From Porticoccaceae bacterium (GTDB lineage Bacteria; Pseudomonadota; Gammaproteobacteria; Pseudomonadales; Porticoccaceae): a stretch of 64,000 bases of DNA. The notes under the pieces are model-generated. The model did not search any database, was not told the origin of the DNA, and saw nothing but the letters and a program-made list of their open reading frames with translations. Position 1 is the first letter of the stretch, and every line of letters begins with the position of its first letter. The translations under genes and the position numbers were made by a program. The stretch covers positions 1 through 64,000 of the forward strand of contig DUBX01000037.1 of assembly GCA_012960115.1 (NCBI GenBank). The letters run 5' to 3'. Below, piece by piece: positions 34,031 to 42,971 of this stretch.

Positions 34031-35695
34031 ATGAAAAAAACCTTACTCGCATTATTAGTAATAGCGATAGTTGTAGGCTCCGTGGCTTGGGTTAAGCGTA
34101 CAGATATTTTACTTGCGGTCGTTAAGTACCGATTCGCAAGTATTAATACTGGGCCAGCAAGAGAAGTTCCCTGGCAACAGGGCCCTATAGTTGCCGACAG
34201 CGCGAAAGACGACCGTGTGCCCAATATTATTCTTATTGTTGCTGATGACTTAGGTTACAACGACATATCGACGTTCGGCGGTGGGCTCATTGAAACGCCA
34301 AACATTGATCAGTTGGCTGCAGAGGGGGCTGTATTTACCCAGTCATATTCTGGTGCTAGCACCTGTGCGCCTTCCCGAGCAATGATGATGACCGGCCGAT
34401 ATCCCACCCGCACCGGGTTTGAATTTACCCCCACACCGGCAGGTATGGGGAAAATGGTTAGCAGCATATCTCAACAAATGGATAACAATCTTCCACCTAG
34501 TTTTTATGATGAAGCATTGGAAGCCACGCACCCAGCCTATGAGTTTAAAGGCCTGCCGACGGAAGAGGTGACGGTCGCTGAAGTGCTCAAGACGAGCGGT
34601 TATTACACGGCACATGTGGGTAAATGGCACTTGGGTCGTACCAATGGCATGGCACCACACCAACAGGGCTTTGACGACAGTTTATTAATGGCCAGTGGTT
34701 TGTATCTTCCGGAGGACGACCCTAATGTTGTTAATGCAAAATTATCTTTTGACCCTATTGATCAGTTCCTTTGGGCAGCAATGACCTATGCTAATTCGTT
34801 CAATTCAGGTGATGCCGACAGATTCAAACCCAAGGGTTACTTAACGGACTATTGGACAGATGAATCAGTTAACGTCATCAAAGCCAATAAAAATAGACCT
34901 TTTTTCCTCTATTTGGCTCACTGGGGCCCGCACACGCCGCTGCAGGCTACCCGCGAAGATTATGAGGCTGTGGGCGATATAAAGCCGCATCGGAAGCGTG
35001 TATATGCCGGGATGGTTAGAGCGATTGATCGAAGTGTGGGGCGTATTTTGGAGACGCTAGAAGAGGAGGGCCTGTCGGACAATACGGTAGTTATCTTTAC
35101 CAGTGACAACGGTGGTGCCGGCTACATTGGTATTCCTGAGGTCAATCAACCTTATCGGGGTTGGAAGATCACCATGTTTGAGGGCGGACTGCGCGTCCCT
35201 ATGATGATCAAATGGCCGAGTAAAATTCCTGCCGGTACGGTGGTTGAAACCCCTATAGCCCATATTGATGTTATGCCGACGATCGCCGCCGCTGCGGGTG
35301 GTAGTCAACCCACAGATAAAGTGATAGATGGACTTGATGTACTACCTTTGGCGATTAAGCAAGATACTGCCAACTGGACTCGTGAAAATTTGTTTTGGCA
35401 AAGCGGACACTATCAGGTGGTGCGTCATGTTGACTGGAAATTACAGGTTAATGACCGACCGACGGACGGACCGCAACAGTGGCTCTATGATCTTGCGGAA
35501 GATCCGACTGAGCAACACAATTTAGCGGCTAGTCGGCCTGACATTGTCAAACAGCTTAAGGATTTACTGGCCGAGCATCAGTCAGAATCTGACGGGCCAC
35601 TTTATTTATCCACCACGCAAACGCCTGTCATGATCGACAAGACCTTAGCAGAAGACTTTGTTGAAGGGGATGAATACATTTACACGCCTAACTAA
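34031..35695 (+). CDS. Arylsulfatase (Cys-type)
   Basis: 554 residues, GGAG 8 nt before the ATG. N-terminal hydrophobic anchor or signal. Sulfatase fold: ILIVADDLGYNDISTFGG with two metal Asp, then CAPSRAMMMTGRY, in which Cys112 of CxPSR becomes formylglycine, VGKWHLG, and the later metal site FTSDNGGAG. Removes sulphate from aromatic or carbohydrate esters in the periplasm, useful for sulphated algal polymers; substrate unproven. It needs a formylglycine-generating or anaerobic maturase not seen in this window. Confidence 0.9.
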   Translation: MKKTLLALLVIAIVVGSVAWVKRTDILLAVVKYRFASINTGPAREVPWQQGPIVADSAKDDRVPNIILIVADDLGYNDISTFGGGLIETPNIDQLAAEGAVFTQSYSGASTCAPSRAMMMTGRYPTRTGFEFTPTPAGMGKMVSSISQQMDNNLPPSFYDEALEATHPAYEFKGLPTEEVTVAEVLKTSGYYTAHVGKWHLGRTNGMAPHQQGFDDSLLMASGLYLPEDDPNVVNAKLSFDPIDQFLWAAMTYANSFNSGDADRFKPKGYLTDYWTDESVNVIKANKNRPFFLYLAHWGPHTPLQATREDYEAVGDIKPHRKRVYAGMVRAIDRSVGRILETLEEEGLSDNTVVIFTSDNGGAGYIGIPEVNQPYRGWKITMFEGGLRVPMMIKWPSKIPAGTVVETPIAHIDVMPTIAAAAGGSQPTDKVIDGLDVLPLAIKQDTANWTRENLFWQSGHYQVVRHVDWKLQVNDRPTDGPQQWLYDLAEDPTEQHNLAASRPDIVKQLKDLLAEHQSESDGPLYLSTTQTPVMIDKTLAEDFVEGDEYIYTPN

Positions 35696-35753
35696 CAGCT
35701 TATTTTGGCGTTGAGGATCCACCAAACTGGAGCCTATTTTGCCTTTTGCTATG

Positions 35754-36096
35754 CTAGGCTAGCCGCGAACCATTGGCGGCCATTTTGTCGGGTACGGCTA
35801 ATATAATACTGCCGTCAGGTTGGGTGAATCCGGTGACTAAACATTCAGACATTAGTGGCCCAATTTGTTTTTTGGGAAAATTAACCACTTCTGAAATTTG
35901 TTTACCCACTAAATCTTCAGGGGTGTAGTGGTCGGTAATTTGCGCTGACGATTTTTTGATGCCTATTTTTCCACCAAAATCTATGGTCAATTTGATGGCG
36001 TGCGTGCGTGCGTGCTTCTTTAAAAACCTCTGCCGTAACAATGGTTCCGACTCTCAAATCAACCCGCTCAAATTCTGCCCAACCCAAGTCACCCAT
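35754..36096 (-). pseudogene. csaA: csaA (tRNA-binding-domain chaperone) frameshifted in a tetranucleotide tract
   Basis: Two overlapping frames together make one CsaA-like protein of about 112 residues: the first half reads EFERVDLRVGTIVTAEVFKEAR, the second KLTIDFGGKIGIKKSS, HYTPEDLVGKQI, VNFPKKQIGPLMSE and AVPDKMAANGSRL. The shift falls in the GCAC/GTGC tetranucleotide run at 35998-36015 (about 4.5 units); removal of one 4-bp unit joins THA directly to IKLTIDF. CsaA is a small cytoplasmic tRNA-binding-fold export chaperone. Either a real inactivating or phase-variable change or a sequencing slip. Start taken at 36096 by length. Confidence 0.7.
35998..36015. repeat. Tetranucleotide repeat (GCGT)4.5 within csaA
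   Basis: GCGT GCGT GCGT GCGT GC on the plus strand. Length change by one unit restores or breaks the csaA frame. Confidence 0.9.
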
Positions 36097-36281
36097 AATA
36101 ATGCCTCTCGCATTCAATAAAGAAATACTGTCTGATTGCATTGTAAGGAACAACCAACCTTGATGCTATTTAGTTGTACACTTCATGCCCCCAAGGATAT
36201 TGCTCTTTCTACGGGTATTTTTGAGCTCGGCAAGTATCACTCTTAGGAGTGATAGCAAGCCCGTCAGGCTAGGAGAATCAA

Positions 36282-36926
36282 ATGACACATTCTATTATTG
36301 CGGGTGCTACAGGGTTGGTGGGAAATAGTATTCTCAGCCAATTAGCGGCTCGTGGAGATAGGCCAATCGCATTAGCAAGACGGCAGATTGATGATCTGCC
36401 AGCGAATGCCGAAATGTTGGAGATAGATTTTAAGCAATTTTTGATCAACGGTGAGTTGCCATACTGTCATCATCTCTACCTCTGTTTGGGTACCACCATC
36501 AAGACAGCGGGCAGCCGTGAAGCCTTCAGAATCGTCGATTTTGAGTATTCTATTGCGGTGGCAAAAAAAGCTGTAGAAGTCGGTGCGACAGGGTTAAGCC
36601 TAGTCTCTTCGGTGGGCGCGAACGCGAACTCAAAGAACTTTTATTTACGGACGAAGGGGCAATTAGAAGAGGCAATAAAGTCACTGGGTTTCTCAAGCGT
36701 CAATATTTATCGTCCTGGATTGTTGATTGGCCATAGGCAAGAGAAAAGAAGCGCAGAGAAAGCGGGCCAGTTCTTTTCAAAATTTGTTGACCCTCTGCTA
36801 CTTGGGGGCTTAAGTCAGTATCGTAGTATTGACGCTAACTTACTGGCTGGCACTATGATTGATAACGCCAATAAGGGAGACGGCGTTAATCACTTCCACT
36901 TTAGAAATTTTAATACTAGTAGCTAA
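36282..36926 (+). CDS. NAD(P)-binding Rossmann protein (HTATIP2/TIP30-like atypical SDR)
   Basis: 214 residues; AGGAG 6 nt before the ATG. TxxIIAGATGLVGNSIL dinucleotide motif, LCLGTTIKTAGSREAFRIVDFEYSIAVAKKAVEVGA and SLVSSVGANANSKNFYLRTKGQLEEAI, then VNIYRPGLLIG. This set is typical of bacterial TIP30/HTATIP2-like proteins, atypical SDRs of unknown reaction. Cytoplasmic. Isolated on its strand between csaA and the zinc-receptor locus. Confidence 0.85.
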   Translation: MTHSIIAGATGLVGNSILSQLAARGDRPIALARRQIDDLPANAEMLEIDFKQFLINGELPYCHHLYLCLGTTIKTAGSREAFRIVDFEYSIAVAKKAVEVGATGLSLVSSVGANANSKNFYLRTKGQLEEAIKSLGFSSVNIYRPGLLIGHRQEKRSAEKAGQFFSKFVDPLLLGGLSQYRSIDANLLAGTMIDNANKGDGVNHFHFRNFNTSS

Positions 36927-37151
36927 CACTAATTCCCTCATTTAGCAGCAAAGGCGATTGGTGTAATACCGTTGATGGGCTTTACTGGCGGTATGTCAAC
37001 CGTGCGGAAGACTGTAGAACCAATTACTGCTCCTGATTCAAGGTAATTATTGTGAAGTCCGTCACTTTCGGCACCTTGTAATCTGGGACAAGTGTTCTAT
37101 AGTGGCCTCGTGTGCCGTTTAAGATTATCGGTAAATTGGAAGGTTACAGAA

Positions 37152-37436
37152 TTGTCAGTGATTAGGTTTAAAAAGTATTCTGCGCTACTGCTGCTCATGG
37201 CAGTGTTTTTCGTGGCTAATAATCTAGCCCACGACTCGACGCATACTTTTGGCCAAAACTTTGGTGCACAATTAGAGTGTGATAGTTGCCATGTATTCAA
37301 GGGCACCCTAGTTCCTTCTGCCAGTGATGTACTTACAGCCAGTTTTGTTATTGACCTATTTTCCCAAGAGCCTGTTTCAGGGCCCTTACGTTCAAAATTC
37401 TCTCTCTATCTCTCTCAAGCACCGCCTAAAGTTTAA
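37152..37436 (+). CDS. Small exported CxxCH protein upstream of the zinc receptor
   Basis: 94 residues from a TTG at 37152 placed 8 nt after GGAAGG; this start gives a clean signal peptide (KKYSALLLLMAVFFVANNLAH). The mature part has HDSTHTFGQNFGAQLECDSCHVF: three His and a CDSCH pair, a pattern of DUF2946-like proteins found beside metal-dependent TonB receptors. CDSCH formally matches a haem c site but its context (single short protein, no fold) favours metal binding. Followed after 50 bp by the receptor gene, likely co-transcribed. Confidence 0.65.
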   Translation: MSVIRFKKYSALLLLMAVFFVANNLAHDSTHTFGQNFGAQLECDSCHVFKGTLVPSASDVLTASFVIDLFSQEPVSGPLRSKFSLYLSQAPPKV

Positions 37437-37486
37437 GTTTAATTCTATCTATTACACATTAAATTTAAATTTTGTCAGGAGGTTCT

Positions 37487-39637
37487 ATGAACCAGCGTAT
37501 TTGTGCAGCACTTGTGTTGAGTGCCCTATGCAGTAGTAATACATTTTCAAGTGTATTAGAAGAAGTGATCGTTACATCATCTTTGGTAGATCAAACATTA
37601 AGCGATATTGAAAACCCACTCCATGTCGTCAGTGGTGAAGATATTTCAACCAATGCATCTCAAAGTTTAGGAGAATCTTTAGATAATCTTCTGGGTGTTT
37701 CTTCCGCCGATTATGGCGCAGGTGTCGGGCAACCTATTATTCGTGGAATGTCAGGCAACCGTGTCAAAATATTAAGTAATGGTATGGTCGTTAGAGATGT
37801 TTCTGGCCTTGGTACCGACCATATTAACGATGTCGATTTGAACAACATTCAGCAAATTGAAGTTGTTAGAGGACCGTCCTCATTACTTTATTCTAATGGC
37901 ACCATCGGCGGCATTATTAACGTTGTAGACAATACGATCGCCAGGAAAGACTTTTCGACATCAGAACTAAAGGTGGGGCTAGAGGCTCAGTCTGTAAATG
38001 ATGGGGACAGCCACAATGTCTCTTACCAAAATGCCATAGGCGGGTTGAATCTTAGCTTTGCTTATAAGGACTCTCAGTTTGGCGATTTTGATATACCCAA
38101 TGGAACGATGCTTCACTCTGAGGACGGGCATGACGATCATGAAGAAGACGAAGATCATGCTGACGAGGAACAACTGGGTTATTTAGCTAATTCAGATTAT
38201 GAATCTACAGCGACAAGACTGGGTATTTCCAAAACCGGAGACTGGGGATATTTTGGTGTTTCAATTAATCGCGTCGACAGTCTTTATGGCATCCCCTTTC
38301 ATGGGGAGGAACGCGAAGGAGAGGAACACGAAGGAGAGAGAGTTTTCTCTACGACTGATTCAGAGGTGCTGAACGTAGAAGGGTCCTATGCGGTAAACAG
38401 CTCTTGGCTGAAAAAGGTCAATTATTATCTCAGAGACACCGATTACTCATTAACCGAGCAACACGCCGAAGGTGAGGGGGAGCATAACGACGAGGTTGAA
38501 GAACATGGCGATGAGCGTCATGAGGAGGGCCCAACGCTGGTTACCAATGATGCCAGAGAGTACGGGGCGATCTTTGATCTGACCAATGGTTCACTTTTAC
38601 AAAAAGTGTCGGTTAATTTTGTAGAGGAAGATATCTCAATTATTGGTGAAGAAGCATTCATGAACCCCACAACCAGTGAAGAGATGACCTTGGGTTATTT
38701 CGTGAGTAAAGAATTGGGCTTAGTTCATCTGGACGTCGGTATTAGGCATGATCAAATACGCAGAAAAGGGTCTGTAAGGCACAGTGAAGACCATAAGGAA
38801 GGTCATGAAGACGAGCTCGAAGATGCAGAGTATTTTGATAGAAATATTGATAATACCAGTTTTGCGATGAGCCTGGGGTTGGATGTCGATGACCATGTTA
38901 GCCTTAATTTAAGTTCAGCAATTGTTGAAAGAGCGCCTTCTGCTGTGGAGCTTTTCATGAACGGCCCCCATCTTGCTTCCGGTCGCTTTGAAGTGGGTAA
39001 TAGCGGTCTAAAGTCTGAGCGATCTAAAAATGTGGATCTAACCTTAAACTATGATAACAAGGGGTTTTTTGGTGTATTCACCGTGTTCAAAAACGATGTT
39101 GATAATTACATTTATCTCCTTGATGAAACCGAAGAGGAGCATGCTGATCATGGTGAAGGGCATCACGACGAAGGCCTTATTCTCGCCAACTATTTACAGC
39201 AAGATGCTGAATTTGTTGGTTATGAATTTGAATTTGGCACCACCCTCGCGTTAAAAAGGGGTGATTTATCGCTATCGTTCGGACGAGACTCAGTCTTGGG
39301 GGAATTCAGTGATAACCGCAATATCCCACGAATAACGCCGTCGAGAAACATTTATTCGATCGCCTATTCTGAAGATAATCTTGAATTAAAATTGGATCTT
39401 AAAGATGTTCAACATCAAGATGATATTGGCATAAACGAAACCATTACCAGTGGCTTTAGCATGCTGGATTTCAATGCAGTAAAAACATTCAGTTTCGGTA
39501 AAAAGCAGACTGCAACCGTGTCGTTGTTCGCTAAAAACTTGCTCGATGAAGTGGCTAGAAACCATTCGTCATTTGTGAAGGACGATGTTCCATTACCGGG
39601 CAGGAATATAGGCATTAAACTGCAAGTAACTCTATAG
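37487..39637 (+). CDS. TonB-dependent receptor, ZnuD-like (zinc uptake)
   Basis: 716 residues; CAGGAGG lies 5 nt before the ATG at 37487. Signal peptide, plug domain (LEEVIVTSSLVDQTLSDIENPL, RGMSGNRVKIL, EVVRGPSSLLYSNGTIGGIINV) and a barrel ending in the aromatic-poor ...IGIKLQVTL. Three or more surface loops are extremely His/Asp/Glu-rich (DGHDDHEEDEDH, EGEHNDEVEEHGDERHEE, EEHADHGEGHHDE), as in ZnuD receptors that import zinc through the outer membrane. A Zur box was looked for upstream and not found. Confidence 0.9.
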   Translation: MNQRICAALVLSALCSSNTFSSVLEEVIVTSSLVDQTLSDIENPLHVVSGEDISTNASQSLGESLDNLLGVSSADYGAGVGQPIIRGMSGNRVKILSNGMVVRDVSGLGTDHINDVDLNNIQQIEVVRGPSSLLYSNGTIGGIINVVDNTIARKDFSTSELKVGLEAQSVNDGDSHNVSYQNAIGGLNLSFAYKDSQFGDFDIPNGTMLHSEDGHDDHEEDEDHADEEQLGYLANSDYESTATRLGISKTGDWGYFGVSINRVDSLYGIPFHGEEREGEEHEGERVFSTTDSEVLNVEGSYAVNSSWLKKVNYYLRDTDYSLTEQHAEGEGEHNDEVEEHGDERHEEGPTLVTNDAREYGAIFDLTNGSLLQKVSVNFVEEDISIIGEEAFMNPTTSEEMTLGYFVSKELGLVHLDVGIRHDQIRRKGSVRHSEDHKEGHEDELEDAEYFDRNIDNTSFAMSLGLDVDDHVSLNLSSAIVERAPSAVELFMNGPHLASGRFEVGNSGLKSERSKNVDLTLNYDNKGFFGVFTVFKNDVDNYIYLLDETEEEHADHGEGHHDEGLILANYLQQDAEFVGYEFEFGTTLALKRGDLSLSFGRDSVLGEFSDNRNIPRITPSRNIYSIAYSEDNLELKLDLKDVQHQDDIGINETITSGFSMLDFNAVKTFSFGKKQTATVSLFAKNLLDEVARNHSSFVKDDVPLPGRNIGIKLQVTL

Positions 39638-39653
39638 GCAACAGATACTTGCG

Positions 39654-41399
39654 CTAGTGGTCAAGGGTTTTTGAAATCACTTCAAAAACCCTTGATTCGC
39701 CGCGATCACGAGGGTCTGAAGCAGCAATCCAAGAGTCGCCATCCTTCATGATTATCTGGACATCACCGTACTCAAAAGCGTGAGGCTCTGACCGATAGCC
39801 CCTGTTGGCAAGGTCTTTCATCGTCTGCTCCGGCAACGGCCGGCCAATGGTATATCCACTGTAGGTAATTAGGTCGACAGGCACCAATTGGTGATGAAAG
39901 CGTGTCGCTCCAATCGCTTCTATAGGGGGCATGTCAAAGTCTAAAATATTGATAATGACTTGGAAAACTGTTGTAAAAATAGTGGATCCGCCGGGGGTGC
40001 CTAGTACCATCTCGACTTCACCATTCTTAAGTAAAATGGTCGGTGACATAGATGACAGCATACGCTTGCCTGGCTGAATCTCATTGGCTATGTTACCCAC
40101 GACACCATAGATATTCGGGACGCCTGGTTTGGCACTAAAATCGTCCATCTCGTTGTTAAGTAAAAAGCCTGCACCTCCTACGACCACGCCACTACCATAA
40201 TCCCAGTTGATGGTGTAAGTATTGGACACAGCATTACCCCATTGGTCCACGATGGAATAATGTGTCGTGTTAGGTGATTCTAGTCCGGGGTTAATGCTGG
40301 TTAGCGGTGATATTTTTGTTGGGTTAACCTCAGCAGCGCGTTTAGCAACATAGTTGTCATCGATCAAAGCATTAACGTCGACATCAAAAAAATCAGGATC
40401 TCCTAAATACTCAGCACGATCGGCGAAAACCCTTTTTTCCATTTCGGCTACTAGGTGAATGTACTGCGCAGAGTTGTGTTCCACGCCTTGGAAAAAAGTT
40501 GCTAGGTAATCTTTCATTTTTAGCAATTGCACAATGGCAAAGCCGCCTGAACTTGGTGGCGGCGCAGAGATGACTTCATATTCTCGCCATGTCGAGCGCA
40601 CAGGCTCACGCCAAACTGCCCTATAGTCTTCTAAGTCTTCTGCAGTGATCAGGCCATTAGTTGCCTGCATCTGTTCCACTATAAGTGCTGCTGTTTCCCC
40701 CCGATAAAAGTCATCTGCCCCCTGTTCTGCAATCCGGCCTAAGGTCTTAGCTAGCTCTGGCTGTTTAAATAAACTGTCGACTTTTATAGATGAAAAATAG
40801 GCATTGAAATTGGTTTTGCCCAAAAATTGGCCTTTTAAACGATGCACATTGTCGACCAGAGCGGGTGCGGGCATAAAGCCCTCTCTCGCCAGTTTAATGG
40901 CTGGCTCGACAAGATCTTTCCATGGTAATTTACCAAATTTTTGATGAGCTTCCCAAAATCCAGCGACGGTACCCGGCACACCAACGGCTTGAGCGCCAAT
41001 TAAGGTAATGTTATCGATCACATTGCCATCAGCATCCAAGTACATGTCCTTGTGGGCAGCTAAGGGTGCTTTTTCGCGATAATCAAGAAAAGCGATGTCA
41101 TCATTCATCTTGACAGTCATAAAACCGCCACCACCGATATTACCCGCATCAATAAAGGTGACCGCTAAAGTAAAACCAGCCGCCACAGCGGCATCGACAG
41201 CATTACCACCGGCATTAAGAATATCCTGGCTCACCTGTGCGCCGTAGCTGTCAGATATGGCAATCGCAGCCATTGCGGGCGGCGCTTTGGTATTCTGTTC
41301 GATGGTTGCTGAGTCGCCACGATTGGTGTTGTTTTCACAACCCTGAATCAAGCTAAGGATAATCAAGGTTAGGGTTAGATAAACTGTCTTTCTTTTCAT
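39654..41399 (-). CDS. ggt: Gamma-glutamyltransferase, lipoprotein type
   Basis: 581 residues. ATG at 41399 follows GAGG by 8 nt and starts a lipoprotein signal (LILSLIQGC); upstream codons of the open frame are not needed. GGT family: GGNAVDAAVAAGFTLAV, GGGGFM, APPPSSGG, and autoprocessing/catalytic Thr in TTHYSIVDQWGNAVS, then MLSSMSPTILL. Hydrolyses or transfers the gamma-glutamyl group of glutathione in the periplasm. The last codons form a perfect 15-bp inverted repeat (39661-39695). Converges with the zinc receptor gene 16 bp away. Confidence 0.92.
   Translation of the reverse strand: MKRKTVYLTLTLIILSLIQGCENNTNRGDSATIEQNTKAPPAMAAIAISDSYGAQVSQDILNAGGNAVDAAVAAGFTLAVTFIDAGNIGGGGFMTVKMNDDIAFLDYREKAPLAAHKDMYLDADGNVIDNITLIGAQAVGVPGTVAGFWEAHQKFGKLPWKDLVEPAIKLAREGFMPAPALVDNVHRLKGQFLGKTNFNAYFSSIKVDSLFKQPELAKTLGRIAEQGADDFYRGETAALIVEQMQATNGLITAEDLEDYRAVWREPVRSTWREYEVISAPPPSSGGFAIVQLLKMKDYLATFFQGVEHNSAQYIHLVAEMEKRVFADRAEYLGDPDFFDVDVNALIDDNYVAKRAAEVNPTKISPLTSINPGLESPNTTHYSIVDQWGNAVSNTYTINWDYGSGVVVGGAGFLLNNEMDDFSAKPGVPNIYGVVGNIANEIQPGKRMLSSMSPTILLKNGEVEMVLGTPGGSTIFTTVFQVIINILDFDMPPIEAIGATRFHHQLVPVDLITYSGYTIGRPLPEQTMKDLANRGYRSEPHAFEYGDVQIIMKDGDSWIAASDPRDRGESRVFEVISKTLDH
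39661..39695. repeat. Perfect 15-bp inverted repeat inside the ggt 3' end
   Basis: TCAAGGGTTTTTGAA, 5-nt loop, then its exact reverse complement. It codes ESRVFEVISKTLD of ggt and sits between two converging genes, so it probably ends transcription from both sides. Confidence 0.75.
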
Positions 41400-41783
41400 T
41401 ATGTGTCGCCTCAACAAATTGTTATTGGCCTTGATAACGCTTCTTATATTTTTTATTTTACGCGTAATTTCTTGTTCTTTTGATAAGTCAGGCATCATAG
41501 CCCAGCTAGTCAGTTGAGTCATCGCAACAAGAAAATCTATACTCTTTTAGATAAATATTGGGAGCGAAGTGTGCAGACCCTTTCATACTATTCGTACGTA
41601 TTATTTGAGAACCTAGGGTCTTGTAGATCTGTTTGTAGCCCAAGCAAAATAATGGGCACACTTATACTGGTTCTGCTTCGTTATCTATATTATGGTGAGG
41701 CTGTCCTAGTGTGCAGTTGTTAGTTGAACGTAATACGCACGCCGAATAGGAGCCTTAAGCTCCCTATAATCAAGAGAACCTAT

Positions 41784-42929
41784 ATGGGTTTAAAGCAGTG
41801 TCATAACTTTCATGATTTTCGATCACTAGCGCGCAAGCGTTTGCCAGGGCCTATTTTTGATTACATTGATGGCGCTGCTGATGATGAAATAACCCACGGT
41901 AGAAATAGTGCAAGTTTCGATGATTGTGACTTGGTGCCTAACGTATTGCGAGGTGTTGAAACTGTCGATATGTCAGTGACGGTGATGGGTCAAAAACTCG
42001 AGATGCCAATTTATTGCTCACCCACTGCTTTGCAGCGGCTGTTCCACCACCAAGGAGAACATGCAGTAGCCGCGGCAGCCAACAAGTTCGGCACTATGTT
42101 TGGTGTTTCGTCCTTGGGTACGGTGGGCTTAAGAGAGCTGCGCAAAAAGCATTCTACACCCCAGTTCTATCAGTTCTATTTCCATAAAGACCGAGGCTTG
42201 AATCAGGCTATGTTGGAGACTGCCAAAGCCTCAGGTGTTGATGTGATGATGCTGACCGTTGATACCATCACTGCGGGTAATCGAGAGAGAGACCTGAGGA
42301 CTGGTTTCTCAATGCCGCTGAACCTTACTTTAGCCGGCGCATACCAGTTTGCTATAAAACCGAGGTGGACGATCAACTACTTGACCCATGCTAAATTTTC
42401 ATTACCGCAAATAGAAGACTTCGTTGATATGACCGGTGGAACGGTGTCAGTGGGTCAATATCTCAATGAAATGCTCGACCCATCTATGAATTGGGACGAC
42501 GTTGCTGAAATGGTGAAACTCTGGGACGGTCAATTCTGTTTAAAAGGTATTATGAGTGTTGAGGATGCAAAGCGGGCAGTGGACATAGGGTGCACTGGCA
42601 TTGTGATATCAAATCATGGCGGCCGGCAGCTAGATGGCAGTCGATCGCCATTTGATCAACTTGCTGAAATTGTTGACGCGGTTGGCGACAAAATTGATGT
42701 GGTAATGGACAGTGGCATCCAGCGCGGTAGTCATGTCCTTAAGGCGTTGTCGTTAGGGGCTAAGGCAGTCGGAGGCGGGCGTTTCTATCTGTATGCCCTT
42801 GCTGCCGCCGGGCAGCCAGGAGTCGAGCGAGCACTGGATTTGATGCGAATTGAAATCGAGCGCGACATGCGACTGATGGGGGTTAAATCTATATCTGAAT
42901 TGTCGCCCAATAATCTGCGCTTTAGATGA
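41784..42929 (+). CDS. FMN-dependent alpha-hydroxy-acid dehydrogenase (lactate dehydrogenase LldD-like)
   Basis: 381 residues from the ATG at 41784; an upstream open frame adds 20 residues without a ribosome site. FMN TIM barrel: ARKRLPGPIFDYIDGAADDE, SPTALQRLFHHQGE, YQFYFHKDR, LTVDT, and the signature SNHGGRQLDGS with catalytic His, Arg and the GGRFYLYALAAAG phosphate site. Oxidises L-lactate or another L-2-hydroxy acid. The gene is divergent from ggt. Its 3' end is 42 bp from the converging iron-transporter operon. Confidence 0.9.
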   Translation: MGLKQCHNFHDFRSLARKRLPGPIFDYIDGAADDEITHGRNSASFDDCDLVPNVLRGVETVDMSVTVMGQKLEMPIYCSPTALQRLFHHQGEHAVAAAANKFGTMFGVSSLGTVGLRELRKKHSTPQFYQFYFHKDRGLNQAMLETAKASGVDVMMLTVDTITAGNRERDLRTGFSMPLNLTLAGAYQFAIKPRWTINYLTHAKFSLPQIEDFVDMTGGTVSVGQYLNEMLDPSMNWDDVAEMVKLWDGQFCLKGIMSVEDAKRAVDIGCTGIVISNHGGRQLDGSRSPFDQLAEIVDAVGDKIDVVMDSGIQRGSHVLKALSLGAKAVGGGRFYLYALAAAGQPGVERALDLMRIEIERDMRLMGVKSISELSPNNLRFR

Positions 42930-42971
42930 CATTGATGGCCGTTCGAGGACATAAAAGCCTTAGAGTGCTTG

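Noticed and set aside
36927-37100. Possible decayed gene between the SDR-like gene and the CxxCH protein
   Set aside because: Short coding-like stretches appear but no frame continues and no family was recognised.
37020-37150. Zur box upstream of the zinc receptor pair
   Set aside because: No palindrome resembling the Zur consensus was found on inspection.
41514-41723. Plus-strand open frame of 69 residues upstream of the lactate dehydrogenase-like gene
   Set aside because: No ribosome site, no family, located in the divergent promoter region.
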